From positions 13,240,501-13,304,500 of the forward strand of contig OY821775.1 in assembly GCA_963682175.1 (NCBI GenBank): DNA of 64,000 bases. The letters are read 5' to 3'. The notes beneath the pieces were generated by a model. That model did no database searches, was not told the DNA's origin, and saw only the letters and a list, made by a program, of their open reading frames with translations. Positions 34,600 through 47,375 of this stretch are shown here, piece by piece (position 1 is the first letter of the stretch; each line of letters starts with the position of its first letter). Origin of the DNA: Triglochin maritima. Its lineage: Eukaryota; Streptophyta; Magnoliopsida; Alismatales; Juncaginaceae. The translations under genes were made by a program, and so were the position numbers.

Positions 34600-35366
34600 T
34601 CGTAATTTGACTTAAAAAACTATTTTAAAAATGCTCTGACAGTTGTCACAGGCTTTACTTTACGCTCAAAGTCAATCGAGTAAACATATACCACCTACAT
34701 ATTTACACCTAACCTATCAAACTCTCCAACGATACTTATCGCACTTCTCATGTGTTATTTTCTAAGTTTATCTCACCTCACACCCTTAACCAAGTTTCTC
34801 CCATCACATGTTAAAATCTACTTCCAATGATACTTCTTATGACCTAATTTAAAGTTTTTCCCATCTCACATCGTTAACCAAATTTCTCATATCAAGAACA
34901 ACTCTAATCCATTTGGTACTTGTACAATCTGAAATAAACATACCATGAATGTACAATACTATATAAAAAATAAATCAAATCATTTTTTTTCTTCTTCTCA
35001 ACGAAAGTCCCAGTAAACGGATATCATATCAAGACCACATTGACAAGCAAGGCATTGTTCTGCACGGCCTAACATATAAAATAGACAAGGGAACCAGGAA
35101 GGACTTATTTCATAATTTAAAGACACCTTCGGCCTTTGCCCATTTAAATATTTAATTTCTGTGCCCATCTTAGATGATATATATCTTATCATTAATTTTG
35201 AGCCATAGCGTGTAAACTTTAAAGTCTCACAGACTTTGACAGTACAATAGCCACAACTTAAGACATGTATCTTCCATGTTGTATTTTTCTCACGTTCCAT
35301 CATTTTCGTTCTATTATTTGATTTTTTTATGTTGTAGTTTACCTTGAATACGTGATTAAAATATTT
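34600..35366. other. Spacer, no supportable gene
   Basis: AT-rich, with no conserved frame, palindrome or repeat seen, apart from CTCACA/TCTCAC-rich patches at about 34760-34880. Confidence 0.4.
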
Positions 35367-35390
35367 GGGGGGGGGGGGGGGGGGGGGGGG
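35367..35390 (+). repeat. Run of 24 guanines
   Basis: Uninterrupted G tract, the longest in the window. It abuts a palindrome cluster that starts 10 bp later. It marks the edge of the copia LTR fragment. The true length may differ because sequencing is unreliable in such runs. Confidence 0.9.
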
Positions 35391-36193
35391 AAACAAACAT
35401 TCGGTCGATCGAAAGAAGTTCGGTCGACCGGACGTGTGTTCAAATTTGTCCAGCCAAAGTGCCTGTCATTTTTCGGTCGACCGATAGAAGCTGTTCGGTC
35501 GACCAGACACACACGAGGAAGCTGCTTGTCGTTTTTCGGTCGACCAATAGGAGCTCTTCGGTCGACCGGACGCACATAAGGAAGCTGACCCAAAGTGTTT
35601 GTCGGTTTTCGGTCGACCGAAACTTAAGTGATTCGGTCGACTGAATATGCACTCGAGCAATCAGGAAAGTGTCTGTTATTTTTCGGTCGACCGGAACTTA
35701 GGCTTCGGTAAACCGAAGAAGCCCTGTATTGCGATACAGTTTGAAGTTCGGTCGACCAGAGCAACCGTTCGGTCGACCATCTGTCCCGATTTCGCCCACG
35801 TTTTGCACTTTTCTCCACACGATTTTGGTGCAATTAATACTTATTTTGGCCTACTATATAAAGGCAATTTCGTCCCCCTTTGTCTTACGATAACAATTAG
35901 ATTAATTTCTATTGTCTACTTTTGCATTCTTGAGAGAAAAGAGAGAGAGCATCCTTGTAGATTCGGTGGAAGCAAATTTAACCAGGTATTCTCCTCGGTT
36001 GTTCGTGTGTCTTGTAAGCCTCTCTTTGTAATTCGTTTTCTCTATAGTAGATTGGAGTTGTGTCGTTCGTGGTTTTTCCCGCATTGAGTTTCCACATTAA
36101 ATCTTGCGTGTTTGCGTGATTTGATGTTTGTATTTGCATGCGTTCTTTATTTCCTCCATTGGATTTGCTATGATTGAGAATCAAACATGAAAG
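35391..36193 (+). mobile_element. Copia LTR fragment (family C) with palindromes upstream of TATA
   Basis: Palindromes CGGTCGACCG or close variants occur about 12 times between 35401 and 35790. They are followed by a TATA box (TATATAAA, 35855-35862) and a leader with GAGAGAAAAGAGAGAG. It joins directly to a copia integrase fragment, so the LTR end, gag and protease are deleted. Its spacer sequences differ from families A and G1-G3. Confidence 0.65.
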
Positions 36194-36388
36194 AAAATTA
36201 AGGTTCTAAGGACGGATAATGGTTTAGAGTTTTGTTCCTCAGAGTTTAACGATTTATGCAAGGATGAAGGAATCGTGAGACCACAACAGAACGGAGTAGC
36301 GGAACATCTGAATCAAACTCTCTTGGAGAGAGCTAGATGTATGCTTCTGAATGCTGACATGATTAAGGATTTTTGGGCAGAAGCAGAT
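36194..36388 (+). pseudogene. Copia integrase fragment
   Basis: KVLRTDNGLEFCSSEFNDLC, then PQQNGVAEHLNQTLLERARC and MLLNADMIKDFWAEAD, matching the integrase core with its second Asp and catalytic Glu region. A few residues are missing before PQQNG (IVRPQQNG). It is cut at 36388 by a family A LTR. It cannot function. Confidence 0.85.
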
Positions 36389-39175
36389 TGAAAAGAATGT
36401 GTTCTAAAAGTTTTACTTTTATATGTCAATTATTATGAATTGGATGTGCAAACATTTTGTTCCTGGGAATAGTTATCAATGAGTATAGTGATAAAGACAA
36501 TAGTTGGTTGAACATGACTTGTGCTGGAAAAGATAGTTAGTCAAACGATTATCGTTGCCCATCTTAAATGAGTGATGATATTAGTGCCCCCCTTGATAAA
36601 ACAAAATTATAATGTGCACAATGTAACTTGAGTTAAGTTACAAAGTTATAATTAGCTTAGAGAGATCAAGAAATGAATATAATACAAACGTGACACATTT
36701 CTACTTTGTATATATTCTTAATATCATGAGGCAATGGACGGACACAGGTGGTTCACTTACATCATTATATGGATTGTGTTTTAGTTCGGGTGGAACAAAG
36801 ACATCTATGCTAATTGGGTAACTATAATGTGTAGCTAGATACCACTTATAGTTTGAGATATTAAGTGTTTAATATTGCTGCCGATTTAGCTTAGATCCTC
36901 CTATAGGTTGTAGGATTTCATGATTAATTGTGCATATATATTTTTCGAAATTTTATGCATAATAAGGATCAATTACAATTTTCTCCGATTTATTTCATGC
37001 ACGCATCGGTTTGTTTTAATAACTAGTTTCAAAAAACTTATTAAAACAAACCCAAGGGACTCCGAAATTCATACCTAGAAGTTCTCTAAAACTTCTTGAT
37101 GTTCCAGAGATGTTGAGGAAGACGATCGTCGCTTCTCGTTGCGCCAGATGCCTTCGAGTGTTCACCGAAACCCTAAACAAAGTTGGAGAGAAAGGAGCTA
37201 GCCAATCAATCTCCAAACTAGCTTAGAATCTAGCTACAAACCCCTTCCTTAATCATTGAGAATTCTCCTTCCAAAGACTTAGAAAACTAAGAGAATTTTC
37301 GTGGCTTTTTGTGGTGAATTAGGAGAGAAAATAATTAGAAAAACATCTAACATAATTAAGGAGAATAATGACCTATTTATAGGCTCCAATCTTACTCACA
37401 ATCATGGCTATTCTTAAGCCATGTTCTCTTGACATTTTCTCTCACAAACTAATTCCATAATGCATTACATGCATCCACAAAACGTTTGACCAAGTTTGGA
37501 GCTAATCCAACCATTAATCAATTTAATCTCTTAATTATCAAAGACAGAAAATCGATCGGGCTTCGGTTTACCGAGACATATTCGGTTTACCGAGACATAA
37601 TCGATTGAATTTTAGGGGGTTTTAGCAAATTCACAACTTATGCAATATATTGTCCTATGCAACAATAATTTATTACACCCCATAATATATGCATCTCATA
37701 TGAATTTATCATGATTCTAATTATGTTATATATCACAACATAATTGATTTTACTTGTTCACCACATGTGTCATATTTTCTATAAAAAACCCGATACATCA
37801 TATGAACCAAAAATCAAGCTTCTTGTTTCCCGTTTTTGCGGTGTGACCTATAGGAGGACCTAGACTAAGTTGGCAGTGATATTAAGAGCTTAATATCACA
37901 AGCTATAAGCGGTATCTAGCTACACATTATAACTCCCAATTAGTTAGATGTCTTAATTCCACTCGAACCAAAACCCGATCCATTTAGTGATGGAGTGCAT
38001 CACTTGTGTCCGTCCCTTGCCTCATGATATTAAGAATACACACAAAGTGGTATTGTGTCATCTTTGTATTAGTATTCATTTCTTGATCTCTTTAAGCTAG
38101 TTATAAATATGTGACTTAACTCAAATTACATTGTGCACATTATAACTTGGCTTTATCAAGGGGCCCACTAATATCATCACTCAATTAAGATGGACAATGA
38201 TAATCTTTTGACTAACTATCTTCTCCAACAAAAGTCATACTTAACCAACTAATACCATTGCACTACACTCATTGATAGCTTAAGACACTAGTCTAATTAA
38301 GCACTCCTTAAGCGATCGGATATAAGTCTCATATCAAAGGAACAAGGACACAGTAAAATATTAATGACATAGAAACACATTCCTATAATATTTTACTTAT
38401 TAGGTCAATTCGGTATACAAAAGTAGTATTTTCCTCTTTTTTGTACCCGTGTTGTCACTCATTTGTAGAGCTACAATGATCTATGACCAAACGACAATCT
38501 TAACTCGGTAATCAAGGTCCCATGTTAATTACCATGATTGCAAATATCTTTTGTTTTATGTAAACCAATATTTTTTAGAGCTCTACGGTTAAGGACCAAG
38601 AGTCTCTTCCTTAATACTTCTAAAAGACGAATAACATAAACAATGAACAAAATGATTGACATTTAAAAGTAAAACTTTTAGAACACATTCCTTTCATAGG
38701 TCACACCACAAAACTGGGAAACAAGAAGCTTGATTTTGTGTTCATATGATGTGTCAGGTTTCATGTGAAAAATGGACATATGTGGTGAATGAATAAAATC
38801 AATATGTCATGAGAATTGACATAATTAGAATCATAATAAATTCATATGAGGTGTAATAATTTCATATTACATAGGATAATATATTACATAAGATATGAAT
38901 TTGCTAAAAACCCAAAAGATCAAATTTTGTTGGAAATAAATCGAAAATTTGATAAAGGCAAAATCAGAGTCAAACACGGTAAACCGTTTAGGGTTCGGTC
39001 GACTGAAGTGTCTTCGGAACGGTCAACCGAACGGGTAAACACAATTGGTTGACCGAAATTATCTGGAGTGCCTGGACAATTGGGTTCAGTCAACCAAACG
39101 TGAACGATCAACCGAGACAAAAATATCTTGGGATATTTTCGGTAGACCGAAGTTGACTAGAAAATCAATCAATAC
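36389..39175 (+). mobile_element. Copia family A LTR, plus strand, truncated and split
   Basis: Parts 36389-36908 and 38702-39175 are contiguous once the minus-strand solo LTR is removed (GATCCTCCTATAGGT / CACACCACAAAAC). It starts TGAAAAGAATGTGTTC. It carries palindrome variants at 38996-39150 and breaks off near 39175 before the TATA region. Confidence 0.78.
36909..38696 (-). mobile_element. Copia family A solo LTR, minus strand
   Basis: 1788 bp from TGTAGGATTTC to ACACATTCCTTTCA, flanked by TAGGT (36904-36908 and 38697-38701). Complete except for a shortened U3: the palindrome region is reduced to two CGGTTTACCG-like sites near 37565-37590. Inserted in reverse orientation into a same-family LTR. 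Confidence 0.88.
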
Positions 39176-40089
39176 AAAAAATATTAACTGAGTGCCAGAC
39201 CGTTTGAGACCAAAACCAACAAATTACACAAAGTCCTACCCTATCAAATCTTGGATCGGCAAAAGATTACAGGATGAACCATAACGGATTACCGGTACAT
39301 TGAAGTTAAAAACATAATACTTTTAACTTAGCATTCGCTGAACCAGAAAATACAACACATTACTTGAATGAAATCATACACACACAAAAAACCCAGCAAC
39401 ATAAAGTTGTCCCAAAACCAAATTATCCGGTAAAAGGACGAAAACAAATAAAAAAGCATCGCTCAAATTCAACATGCAAAACGAAGAAGAAACTTCATTA
39501 CCTGCAAAACAAACTTCATTACCACCATTCAATCGAGAACCCAATAAATAAATCATTAACAACATTAAAACAAACTTCGATATTTATTACCTGCAGAAAC
39601 GGCAAATAACCACAAAACAACATCAACGAAAATTTCCTAAAATTCATAACAAATCAATCCTACAAAAACCTACAAAAAATGGAATTTTGAAGGCAAACGG
39701 TAAGAATCCCAACGAGACAAAAAGGAAAAGAAAATTCTAATCAAATTGGACCTCAAACAATGAGGGTGCAAGTGACTACCGGAAAACAATGAGGGCAGCA
39801 GAGGAAGTGACGGTAAGAGGCGAGGGGTCGGGATTACGGGTCAGAGGGGATTGGTTTTTGTGATTTGAGGGAGTTTGGGAGTAGAGGTGCAAGTGGCAAT
39901 GAGTATCCAGAACCGGTCAAATCGAGCCGGGAAAAATGAATACGGTTGGATATGGATATCAAATTTTAGAACCGACACGATTCCAGTTCGGGCTTACGGA
40001 ATCGGATCCGGATCAGGTCTATTATTAAAATAAAAAACCTCACACCTAACAAACCCTAACACCTAACACATTACCGCCGTCACACACAC
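39176..40089. other. Spacer with short repeat fragments
   Basis: No gene seen. Around 39910-40020 is a block with AACCGG, GGATCCGGATC and related words; a similar block is at 42170-42260 (GGGTACCC, GATCCGGATC). These look like fragments of one dispersed repeat. Confidence 0.35.
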
Positions 40090-41486
40090 TGATTGACATC
40101 ATTTCATGCTTATATTTGTGTCTTATATTCATTATCTTTCACCAAAACAATGTTACGTGACGAGTTTTATGTTTGAATTTCAGAAATAAATAGGTTTGAA
40201 GAGAAGAGACATAAAATGACCTAAAAGCATGAAAAAAGACTGAGTTGAGAGACTCAAGAACTAAGATGCAAGATCGAATGACCTGAACGTAAGATCGAAT
40301 GACCAATGAGCAAACAAGAATACTTCACACCATCATAAGGAGTATTTTGGCAATTCTATTCGGGCCGGAGCTCCAACAAGCGAAGTAGATGCATGGAAGA
40401 AAATCAAAGCCTTCTAGAAAAGCCCACAAGAAAATCCAGAGCGATCCGAGCACTGTAGACCGCCAATTAACGGTCCAAGACCGCTAATTGGCGGTCACTT
40501 TTGGTCTGAATCCGCTAAGATTTATGTGGAGTGTGTATTTAGTCTATTTCTAGTATTTGTTTAGTCCCATACCGGGGGATTGTCCCGGATTACCTTTTTC
40601 TATGGCTATAAATAAAACTCTTCACCTTCTATTGTAATCATCCATTGCTTAGTGGCATTCTCTCTACTTGGAGTAAACCTTGGAGCAAAATCTCAAAGTG
40701 GAGAAGAATGCTGCTAGTGATGTGAGTCATTTAATAAAATAATTTTTCCATTATTTTGTTCTTATGTTGTTTCTTTATGCATGCTCAGCTTAGTTTTATT
40801 TCTTTGATTGTAGGCTAAAGTACTTAGAATATTTCCTTTCTTCTTTAGATTAATTGTTAGAATAATGTGTAGTGAGTAGATCTATCCCCCTTTGGGGTGG
40901 AGATGATGTTCATATATGCATTAAAGAATTGATATGAATGCTTTATATTTTGATTTTGTTGATAAATGTGAATATATGCTTGCTTGTTAGAGTAGAATAC
41001 TACACTTGATGGGTTTTGTCACACATCTTAGACACCTCCCATGCTTGTTTAGGTTCTGAAATAACCAGCTTGTGTATATGAATGTTAATCAACTAGGTTA
41101 GTGAATGAATTGATAGGTTTTGTCATAACCTTTAGACACTTCCTATGCATGAAAATACTACCTACATTTGTGCCTATAGAATGCATTCTTCACCATCTTT
41201 GTACATGTGTGCACACACTCCACCCCTAGGGGTCTTTCTCTTCCTGATTCCAGCTTAGTTTTAAGTTCTCTTAGTTTTGATTGGAAGTAAACATTAGTCG
41301 CTTTCCTTTGCATTTTCTTCTTAGTAGTTTAGTGTAGCGTAGATTAGCATAAGACAAACTCTTCTCCATTTTTATTGCCACTTTATTTCTGAAAAACCAG
41401 AGGCTACCAACCTCCCTGAGGATCGACCCGTACTTGCCACCGCTTCAACGCGGCCGTGCACTTGCGGTATTATAAATGATTAAACA
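40090..41486 (+). mobile_element. Probable LTR or TRIM-like unit
   Basis: Starts TGATTGACATC and may end TTAAACA, between CACAC repeats (40085-40089, 41487-41491); since these lie in CA-rich sequence, the duplication is weak evidence. Inside is a TATA box (TATAAATAAA, 40607-40616). At 41409-41460 is CTCCCTGAGGATCGACCCG...GTGCACTTGCGGT, a block I associate with the leader region of some plant gypsy (Athila/Tat-type) elements. No coding sequence. Confidence 0.45.
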
Positions 41487-41542
41487 CACACACACACACT
41501 CCCTCTCCCAACCTCTCCCTCTCAACTTCTCCACCTCCTGCC

Positions 41543-41740
41543 GTGAAGCGTGAGCCCGTGACACCGTCGTCCTCGCTAGTCGCCACCGTCAACAACCCTG
41601 CCTCCGACCTCTCGTCCCACCAGAAGGTTTTCAAGATCGATGACCACATCGGCGTCGCCATAGTTGGCCTGACCGCCTTCGGAAGGGTTGTCTCTAGGTA
41701 CCTCCGAAACGAGTGCATCAACCATGCTTTCGTCTACGAG
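41543..41740 (+). pseudogene. Fragment of 20S proteasome subunit alpha type-1 (PAF1-like)
   Basis: One exon-like frame reads [40 protein letters not shown] and [14 protein letters not shown], a clear match to an internal part of the alpha-1 subunit, a structural ring component of the 20S core. Both flanking exons are missing, the residue after GLTA is Phe where the family has Asp, and the frame runs into intron-like sequence at GAG/GTCTCT. This is a captured or degraded gene piece. Confidence 0.78.
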
Positions 41741-42646
41741 GTCTCTTCCCAAAAGATTTTTTTGTTTGCTTCATCTTTGATGTGGTCACATTCTTATCAC
41801 ACATTCACACGATCTCTTACTGATAATCTTTGATGTGGTCATCTTTGATGTGATCTTGTAGGTATTTTCTTGATTTTACAACTCACATCAATAAACCCTG
41901 CAATTGTTGTCTGGTATATTTTGAATTCAAGTATGAAATCATATATTTTTCTGGAAAATTGATTTTGTAGAGAAGATGTAGCTGTATTTTTTTTGAAGGT
42001 TTGAGGCTAACAAATTACATATATTGTTGCATGTTTGGCAGTTGTCCTGTTGTTTCAGTGTTTTTTTTTGATAAATTAGTGTATCAATTCTTTAATAAGT
42101 AAAGGTTATGGGTGTTATATAAGACACAACAGTCATGTACATGTAAATTTAAGAATACAGATTTTGTATCAGATCCGGTTCTGGGTACCCATGAACCCAC
42201 CTGATCCAGTTCTGGGTACCCAAGTTGGGAACCGATCCGGATCTTGTTCGATTCTGGGTCCCAAAAATAAAATGGATTCGATTCCAATTCTCCTAGTACC
42301 AGAACCAAAACTGATATGTTGCCCCACCTATTTGGGGTTGAGTGGTCGGGTTTGGTTTTTGTTTTAAGTGGATTTATGAACTAGATGGATCTACACCAAC
42401 GGATGCACTTATTGTGATTGTAGGTTTAATATTTTGTAGGGAGATTTGTCATGAATAAACTCCATGAGCTCAGAAATGAGAAGTAATAACACAAATAGGG
42501 TCTTCGACATGAGGTAATTTGTCGATGTAAGTTTGAGGAACAAGTAGTAATAGATGTTACCTAAAGAAGGAATGCTAGACTTGTTTCGGTCAGGGCGAGG
42601 GGATGAAGAGTTGCCATGAGAAGTAGAAGCTGACTAAATGTCTCTA

Positions 42647-43020
42647 CTGCTCTGATACCATATTAAGGAAAACCAAAGATTGAGTATTGTCTCTCACATA
42701 ATCACTGTTGTATTGTGTTCTATTTATAGAAAAAATTGTTAAATCAAGTCAAAATAATTAGTTACATAATGACCAAAGTTATAGATAAGAATGGGCAAAT
42801 TGCCTTAGTATATTAGAGTAGTGGAGCAGCATGCGAGTAGATCTAAGATGGTGGTGTAGGCACAAGCAGACAATGATGAATACAGTTAATAAGAGAGAGT
42901 CCAAGTTCAAGTTTGACGCATTCTTACTTAGAGTTAGGGTATTCCGTGTTTTAATTTCGACTGCTCTAATAATAAGAAAGACGAAACCCAAGATCATGCT
43001 GTTGTGATCATTACTTACAT
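42647..43020 (-). mobile_element. Copia PBS and LTR remnant, minus strand
   Basis: CTGCTCTGATACCA (42647-42660) is the complement of TGGTATCAGAGCAG, the initiator-Met tRNA primer-binding site of plant copia elements. To its right, on the minus strand, lies LTR-like sequence with a TATA box (complement of 42721-42728). The outer LTR end is not clear. Confidence 0.6.
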
Positions 43021-45030
43021 TGAAGTCGTGTTTATGTGTTGATATTTGTGTTATTACGTATACATGTTCCCAAATTTAATGTTGGTGGGGGCATATTTTA
43101 TGATTAAAAGAATTAATTGCATAATTAATTTATGTATTTTGTTGATCCAAAGTTTTTTTAAGTTTTAAATAAATCTCAAACATCACGTCGAGGTGAAGGA
43201 GACTTCTGAAACTGGATCATTGGTCATGAGTACCTCAAGATAAAACATCTCCCGACGAGCTAGTCACAGTTGGTTAATACTGGTTAAAGGGGTAGGGTAA
43301 GAAGAGAGGATCATATGCATGCAATTATACGACTGCTGGTATTAGAAGAATTGTTTGCATTTGAATATCTATAGCCACAAACATTTGAAGTTTAGAACAT
43401 TTATTTCACGCTAAACGTGCCAATTCGGTTTGTACAATCTAAAAGCCGAGACGTAATAATATTTTGCTCCATTAAATTACATATTTTTTTCGTGTTTTCT
43501 CACACCTATTGGTTATGTACGAGATTTTGTGAGTCCAACTTGAAAAGGCTTTGTACTGAAGTCCAATGTATTGTTACAAATAGGCCCAAAATTAGAAATT
43601 GTGGGTTTTTTAGTTTTTGTAATTGGATATTGTGAAGGATTGCGTTGTCCAGATGCTTCAAGGATTTTGCACTTTGATCCGTTACTTTGTGCCCAATCAA
43701 CCTTTTTTTAGAAATTTGTAATGTAGAAGAGATTCATCTATATCGTGGTTCACTATACTTTCAGTTCCCCAACAAATTCCATTTCAACCTAAAAAAAACC
43801 CATCAAATGCGAAAATAGGACCTGTTTTTCTGATAAGAAAAGCCTGGACCTCAAATTTCAAACGGAATATGTTGTGTTTGCTTAATTACAGTCATTTTAA
43901 TTTCAATTATGTAGTAAAATAAAATACACATCATCAGTTATTTTATGTGAATTACTGATTGGTCATCCTTTTTTTTAAAGCAATCAAGTAAAATGAGCAA
44001 TAATTGCAATCAGATGATCAAAAAGTTCTACAGTTCACATCAGATATCGACCTTAATCGTGTCAAAAAAGTCCTAACTATTGACTTCTTATTTTGTGTGG
44101 ACCGGAAACTTCTAAGATCAGTCCACATTAGGATCATACCAATTTTAACTTTGTTGAAAAATAAAAATATATACATTTCTCTCTTTCAATGTGAGAACTT
44201 TTTATTATCCTTCTACTAAAAAAGAAGAGAAAAAATGACAATATAAACATAGGCACTCTCACGTTATTAAGAGAAAAAACAACCAATGCCCGGGCGCCCT
44301 GCTCCATCTCTCTGTCACGTCAGCTCACTCAACCCACTCAAAAAATCCCTTAACCACGCTCGGGCTACCCCTAACCACCAAACATTCTCTCCCCTCCAAG
44401 TCATTTGGAGATCAATCTTGAGTAAAAAATATATAAAAAATTCTACAAAATCAAAACAAATAAAAAACATATTTTAAGAAAAAATAATTGAAAAAATAAT
44501 TTAAAATTAATTTATAAACATTTTTAACATATAACATAAATTAAAAACAAATCAGACGGGGGGTGCCCCACCCCAGGGCACCCTTGGCGTTGGGCGTCTC
44601 GGGCAGCCAACCGACTTGTTAACAGGCACTCACCCGTGCAAGTTTAGCCCGTTAACGATGCTTTAAGGGGCGCCAATAGAAATAACAACAATAATACTTG
44701 TGTAGTTCATTGACATACAAAACGCCACATCGCCATCTACATAAAAGATAAAAAAAATTAACTTATAAAAATAAAAATAATCCAAAATTTTGAGAACTGT
44801 TGTTATCGCATGTTTAGTTTTTCTTGTTACGAAATTATATAATAAACAACCACCCCAAAATATGTCCTCCAAAAGTGATTCTTGAGAATTCCTAGAGGAA
44901 AATTAAATAAATCCAGCCTTTTATGATTTGCACATCAATGTGAGATACGTGGAGAATGTGACGGGGAAATCACTTCTCTTAGCGGAGAAAGTGTTGTTGG
45001 CGAAAGATGGTATCTTAAACCATCTTAGCG
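43021..45030. other. Spacer with a possible MITE remnant
   Basis: No gene recognised. Around 44285-44670 a GC-rich border (GCCCGGGCGCCC and GGGTGCCCCACCCCAGGGC) encloses AT-rich sequence, with CCGTTAACGATGCTTTAAG at the right, a pattern seen in plant MITEs. I could not fix terminal repeats or a target duplication. Confidence 0.35.
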
Positions 45031-45775
45031 AAAGATGTTAAGTAACGTATCTGAAAATGTGGAAAATTCAAAAAAGAACATCACATGGAATATGATAAGA
45101 AATAACGGGACATTACTCATAAGTAGTGAAATAATGTTTAACAATGTGCACCATTACAAAACATGCATTTCAATTTTAATTGATTACAATCGAAGACAAA
45201 GTAGTACAAATACGGATAACCACAACCTAGGAGATAAGACAGGAGGGTCCGTTTCCGGGTATACTCGTCTTCGATCGTCGTCCACTCAACACCCCTGAAG
45301 GCCCTAAAATGCAAAAATGATAAAATACTTGAGTTTTCATAACAAAAACTCTGAATACCAAGTCCACCTAAAATGTATGAGTGTACAGTATAATGATCCT
45401 ATCATACTAGTATATCATGACACAAAAGAATGCAACAAGTAAAGTCATCAAGGGCAATAAGGGAAAACAATCCCACCAACACATCGAGTCTCCAAGGGTA
45501 CCTACCGCAAGCACACACGATCTTACGGAGTGTTGCGCTACGCATCCACGCTCTTTACTATACTAATCATGAGGGTTCAGTGAGGGTCGCACACACTTCC
45601 ACGTCATAGATACAGATTTGATCTCGTGGATAACACCACATCCGCCAGAGTCGTGGTTCTGGTCGGTCATACTCACCGGGCCGGGCCACAGCTGAGTGAT
45701 CATACCCACCGAATTAATCGTCGATCGGTTATCTCTGCCGCCACAAGGTCGGGAGGTCATATTTTTCAATAGAAT
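45031..45775 (-). mobile_element. Decayed gypsy LTR fragment, minus strand
   Basis: Aligns loosely with the minus-strand LTR at 62998-64000. Shared order: CTGAAAATGTGGAAAATTC near the start, then TTGAGTTTTCATAACAAAAACTC, CTACCGCAAGCACACACGAT and GGTCGGTCATACTCACCGGG. Strongly mutated, with no palindrome cluster in the surviving part. Confidence 0.5.
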
Positions 45776-47062
45776 TACGTATTATTAGAAACATATAATT
45801 AAAGTTTTTCTAATAATATTTCTGAAATACGTACTTTGGATGTAAAAATTATAAGCGTCTCTAAGCACAACAAACATTCGTGGTGATATGCTCTTTAAAT
45901 AAGATTCCACATATTCATTATCAGCACGGTATTTTAAAATCCAACAAATATTATAAGTATTCACGCTTAAGTCAATAAGTAATAATAGTTAAACTAAAAA
46001 AGTGTACCGTCAAATATGAAAGGTAATTTCCATTGTGAGCGTATAAGTTACGTGCAAATCGAACAAATCCGTATACACTATTTCCACATGTAGTTCCTTT
46101 TTTTGGACGGTTTGGTAGGGCATTCAAGAGCTATGGACTAACAAAAAATTTCCAGATAGCTTTCCACCTTGACGGTACTTGCGGTTGTTGAACAATCTGT
46201 TCGCAACACCCTTCATTTTTCTTTTAAACCTTGAATCATTTGTCAATTTTCTTTTACAATGCATCAAAAAGAAGTAATTCTTATGGCAACTCCAAAGAAA
46301 AGCATGATCCAAAACTGATTTCCTGCAAGAAACACAAAAACTAAGCTAATAGTTCATTAAAGGTTCAGATCACCCGAGAAAACAAAATTCAAACAAGGTA
46401 CACCATGTAAACTTTTCGCTAATAATTAAAGCAAGGAACACAAAAACTTGATCTAGAAATTTGTTTGTAACACCCATAACCCCCTGTAACCCTCTTTTAA
46501 AAGCTTTACTTGAAACATAAAGTTTTCATGTACTTGAGATGTAACATTTTTCTTTATGACATTAATTCAATATTTATTTCATGTAATTTAGACTGTAACT
46601 CACTAAAATATGATCGATACTAGACATAATTGTTTACTTTATACACAATAGTATCCGTAAAACGAACTAGATCTTGACACACTCTACATTATTAATCACA
46701 CATGTGTGACTGTCTTCTATTAAGTTTTAAATAAACATTACTCAACGATTACTTACGTGCAAGTGGCTGTCAGAAGACAATCTTGTAAGCAACGAAGCTC
46801 TCGCATATCATAGGCCCTATTTTGTCATGGATTTGCTTAAGCATGTTAGCCACTCGTTTTAGGTCATCCAATTGATTTTTGAAAAAAAAAAGTCATTAGT
46901 GATTGACAACTACAAAAAAAATAAAACAAATTATTACCTATTTGATGTAATTTCAGTATAATGATTTCTATTTTGTGTACATTGCGAGTCGTAAGACCCA
47001 AATTGTTCGTTGTGCAATACCCTCTCAGGTGAAAATATTTCATTTTTTTCAAAAGTTTCTAT
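45776..47062. other. Spacer, no supportable gene
   Basis: AT-rich sequence. Short frames have no motif or codon pattern that I would call coding. Confidence 0.4.
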
Positions 47063-47361
47063 TAAAATACAAAATTAGATTAAAAAACTTTTTTAAAAAT
47101 AAAAAAGTGGGATAAACTAGTAGTAGATTACCTAAACAGGTTCATAACTACGGTTGTGAATGCAATGTTGGTAAAATATGTTTGAATTTTTTTGGCAACG
47201 AAATGATTTGGACTTACTGATTTTGTTGCCAAAAAAATCAAACATATTTTACCAACATTGCATTCACAGCCGTAGTTATGAACTTGTTTAGGTTATCTGC
47301 TACTAGTCTATCTCACATTTTGTACTCTTAGAAAATATTTTTAATCTAATTTTGTATTAAA
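47063..47361. repeat. Long fold-back inverted repeat (hairpin)
   Basis: Arms of about 137 bp (47063-47199 and 47225-47361) are near-perfect complements around a loop of about 25 nt. Easily seen in GGTAAAATATGTTTGA against TCAAACATATTTTACC, and in TTCATAACTACGG against CCGTAGTTATGAA. It is either a fold-back MITE or a source of hairpin RNA. It abuts the truncated end of the gypsy LTR at about 47376. Confidence 0.85.
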
Positions 47362-47375
47362 ACTAAAAACACGTC

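Noticed and set aside
47160..47240. The hairpin as a microRNA gene
   Set aside because: Perfect pairing over 137 bp is unlike a typical plant miRNA precursor with a defined 21-nt duplex; kept as a fold-back repeat until small-RNA data exist.
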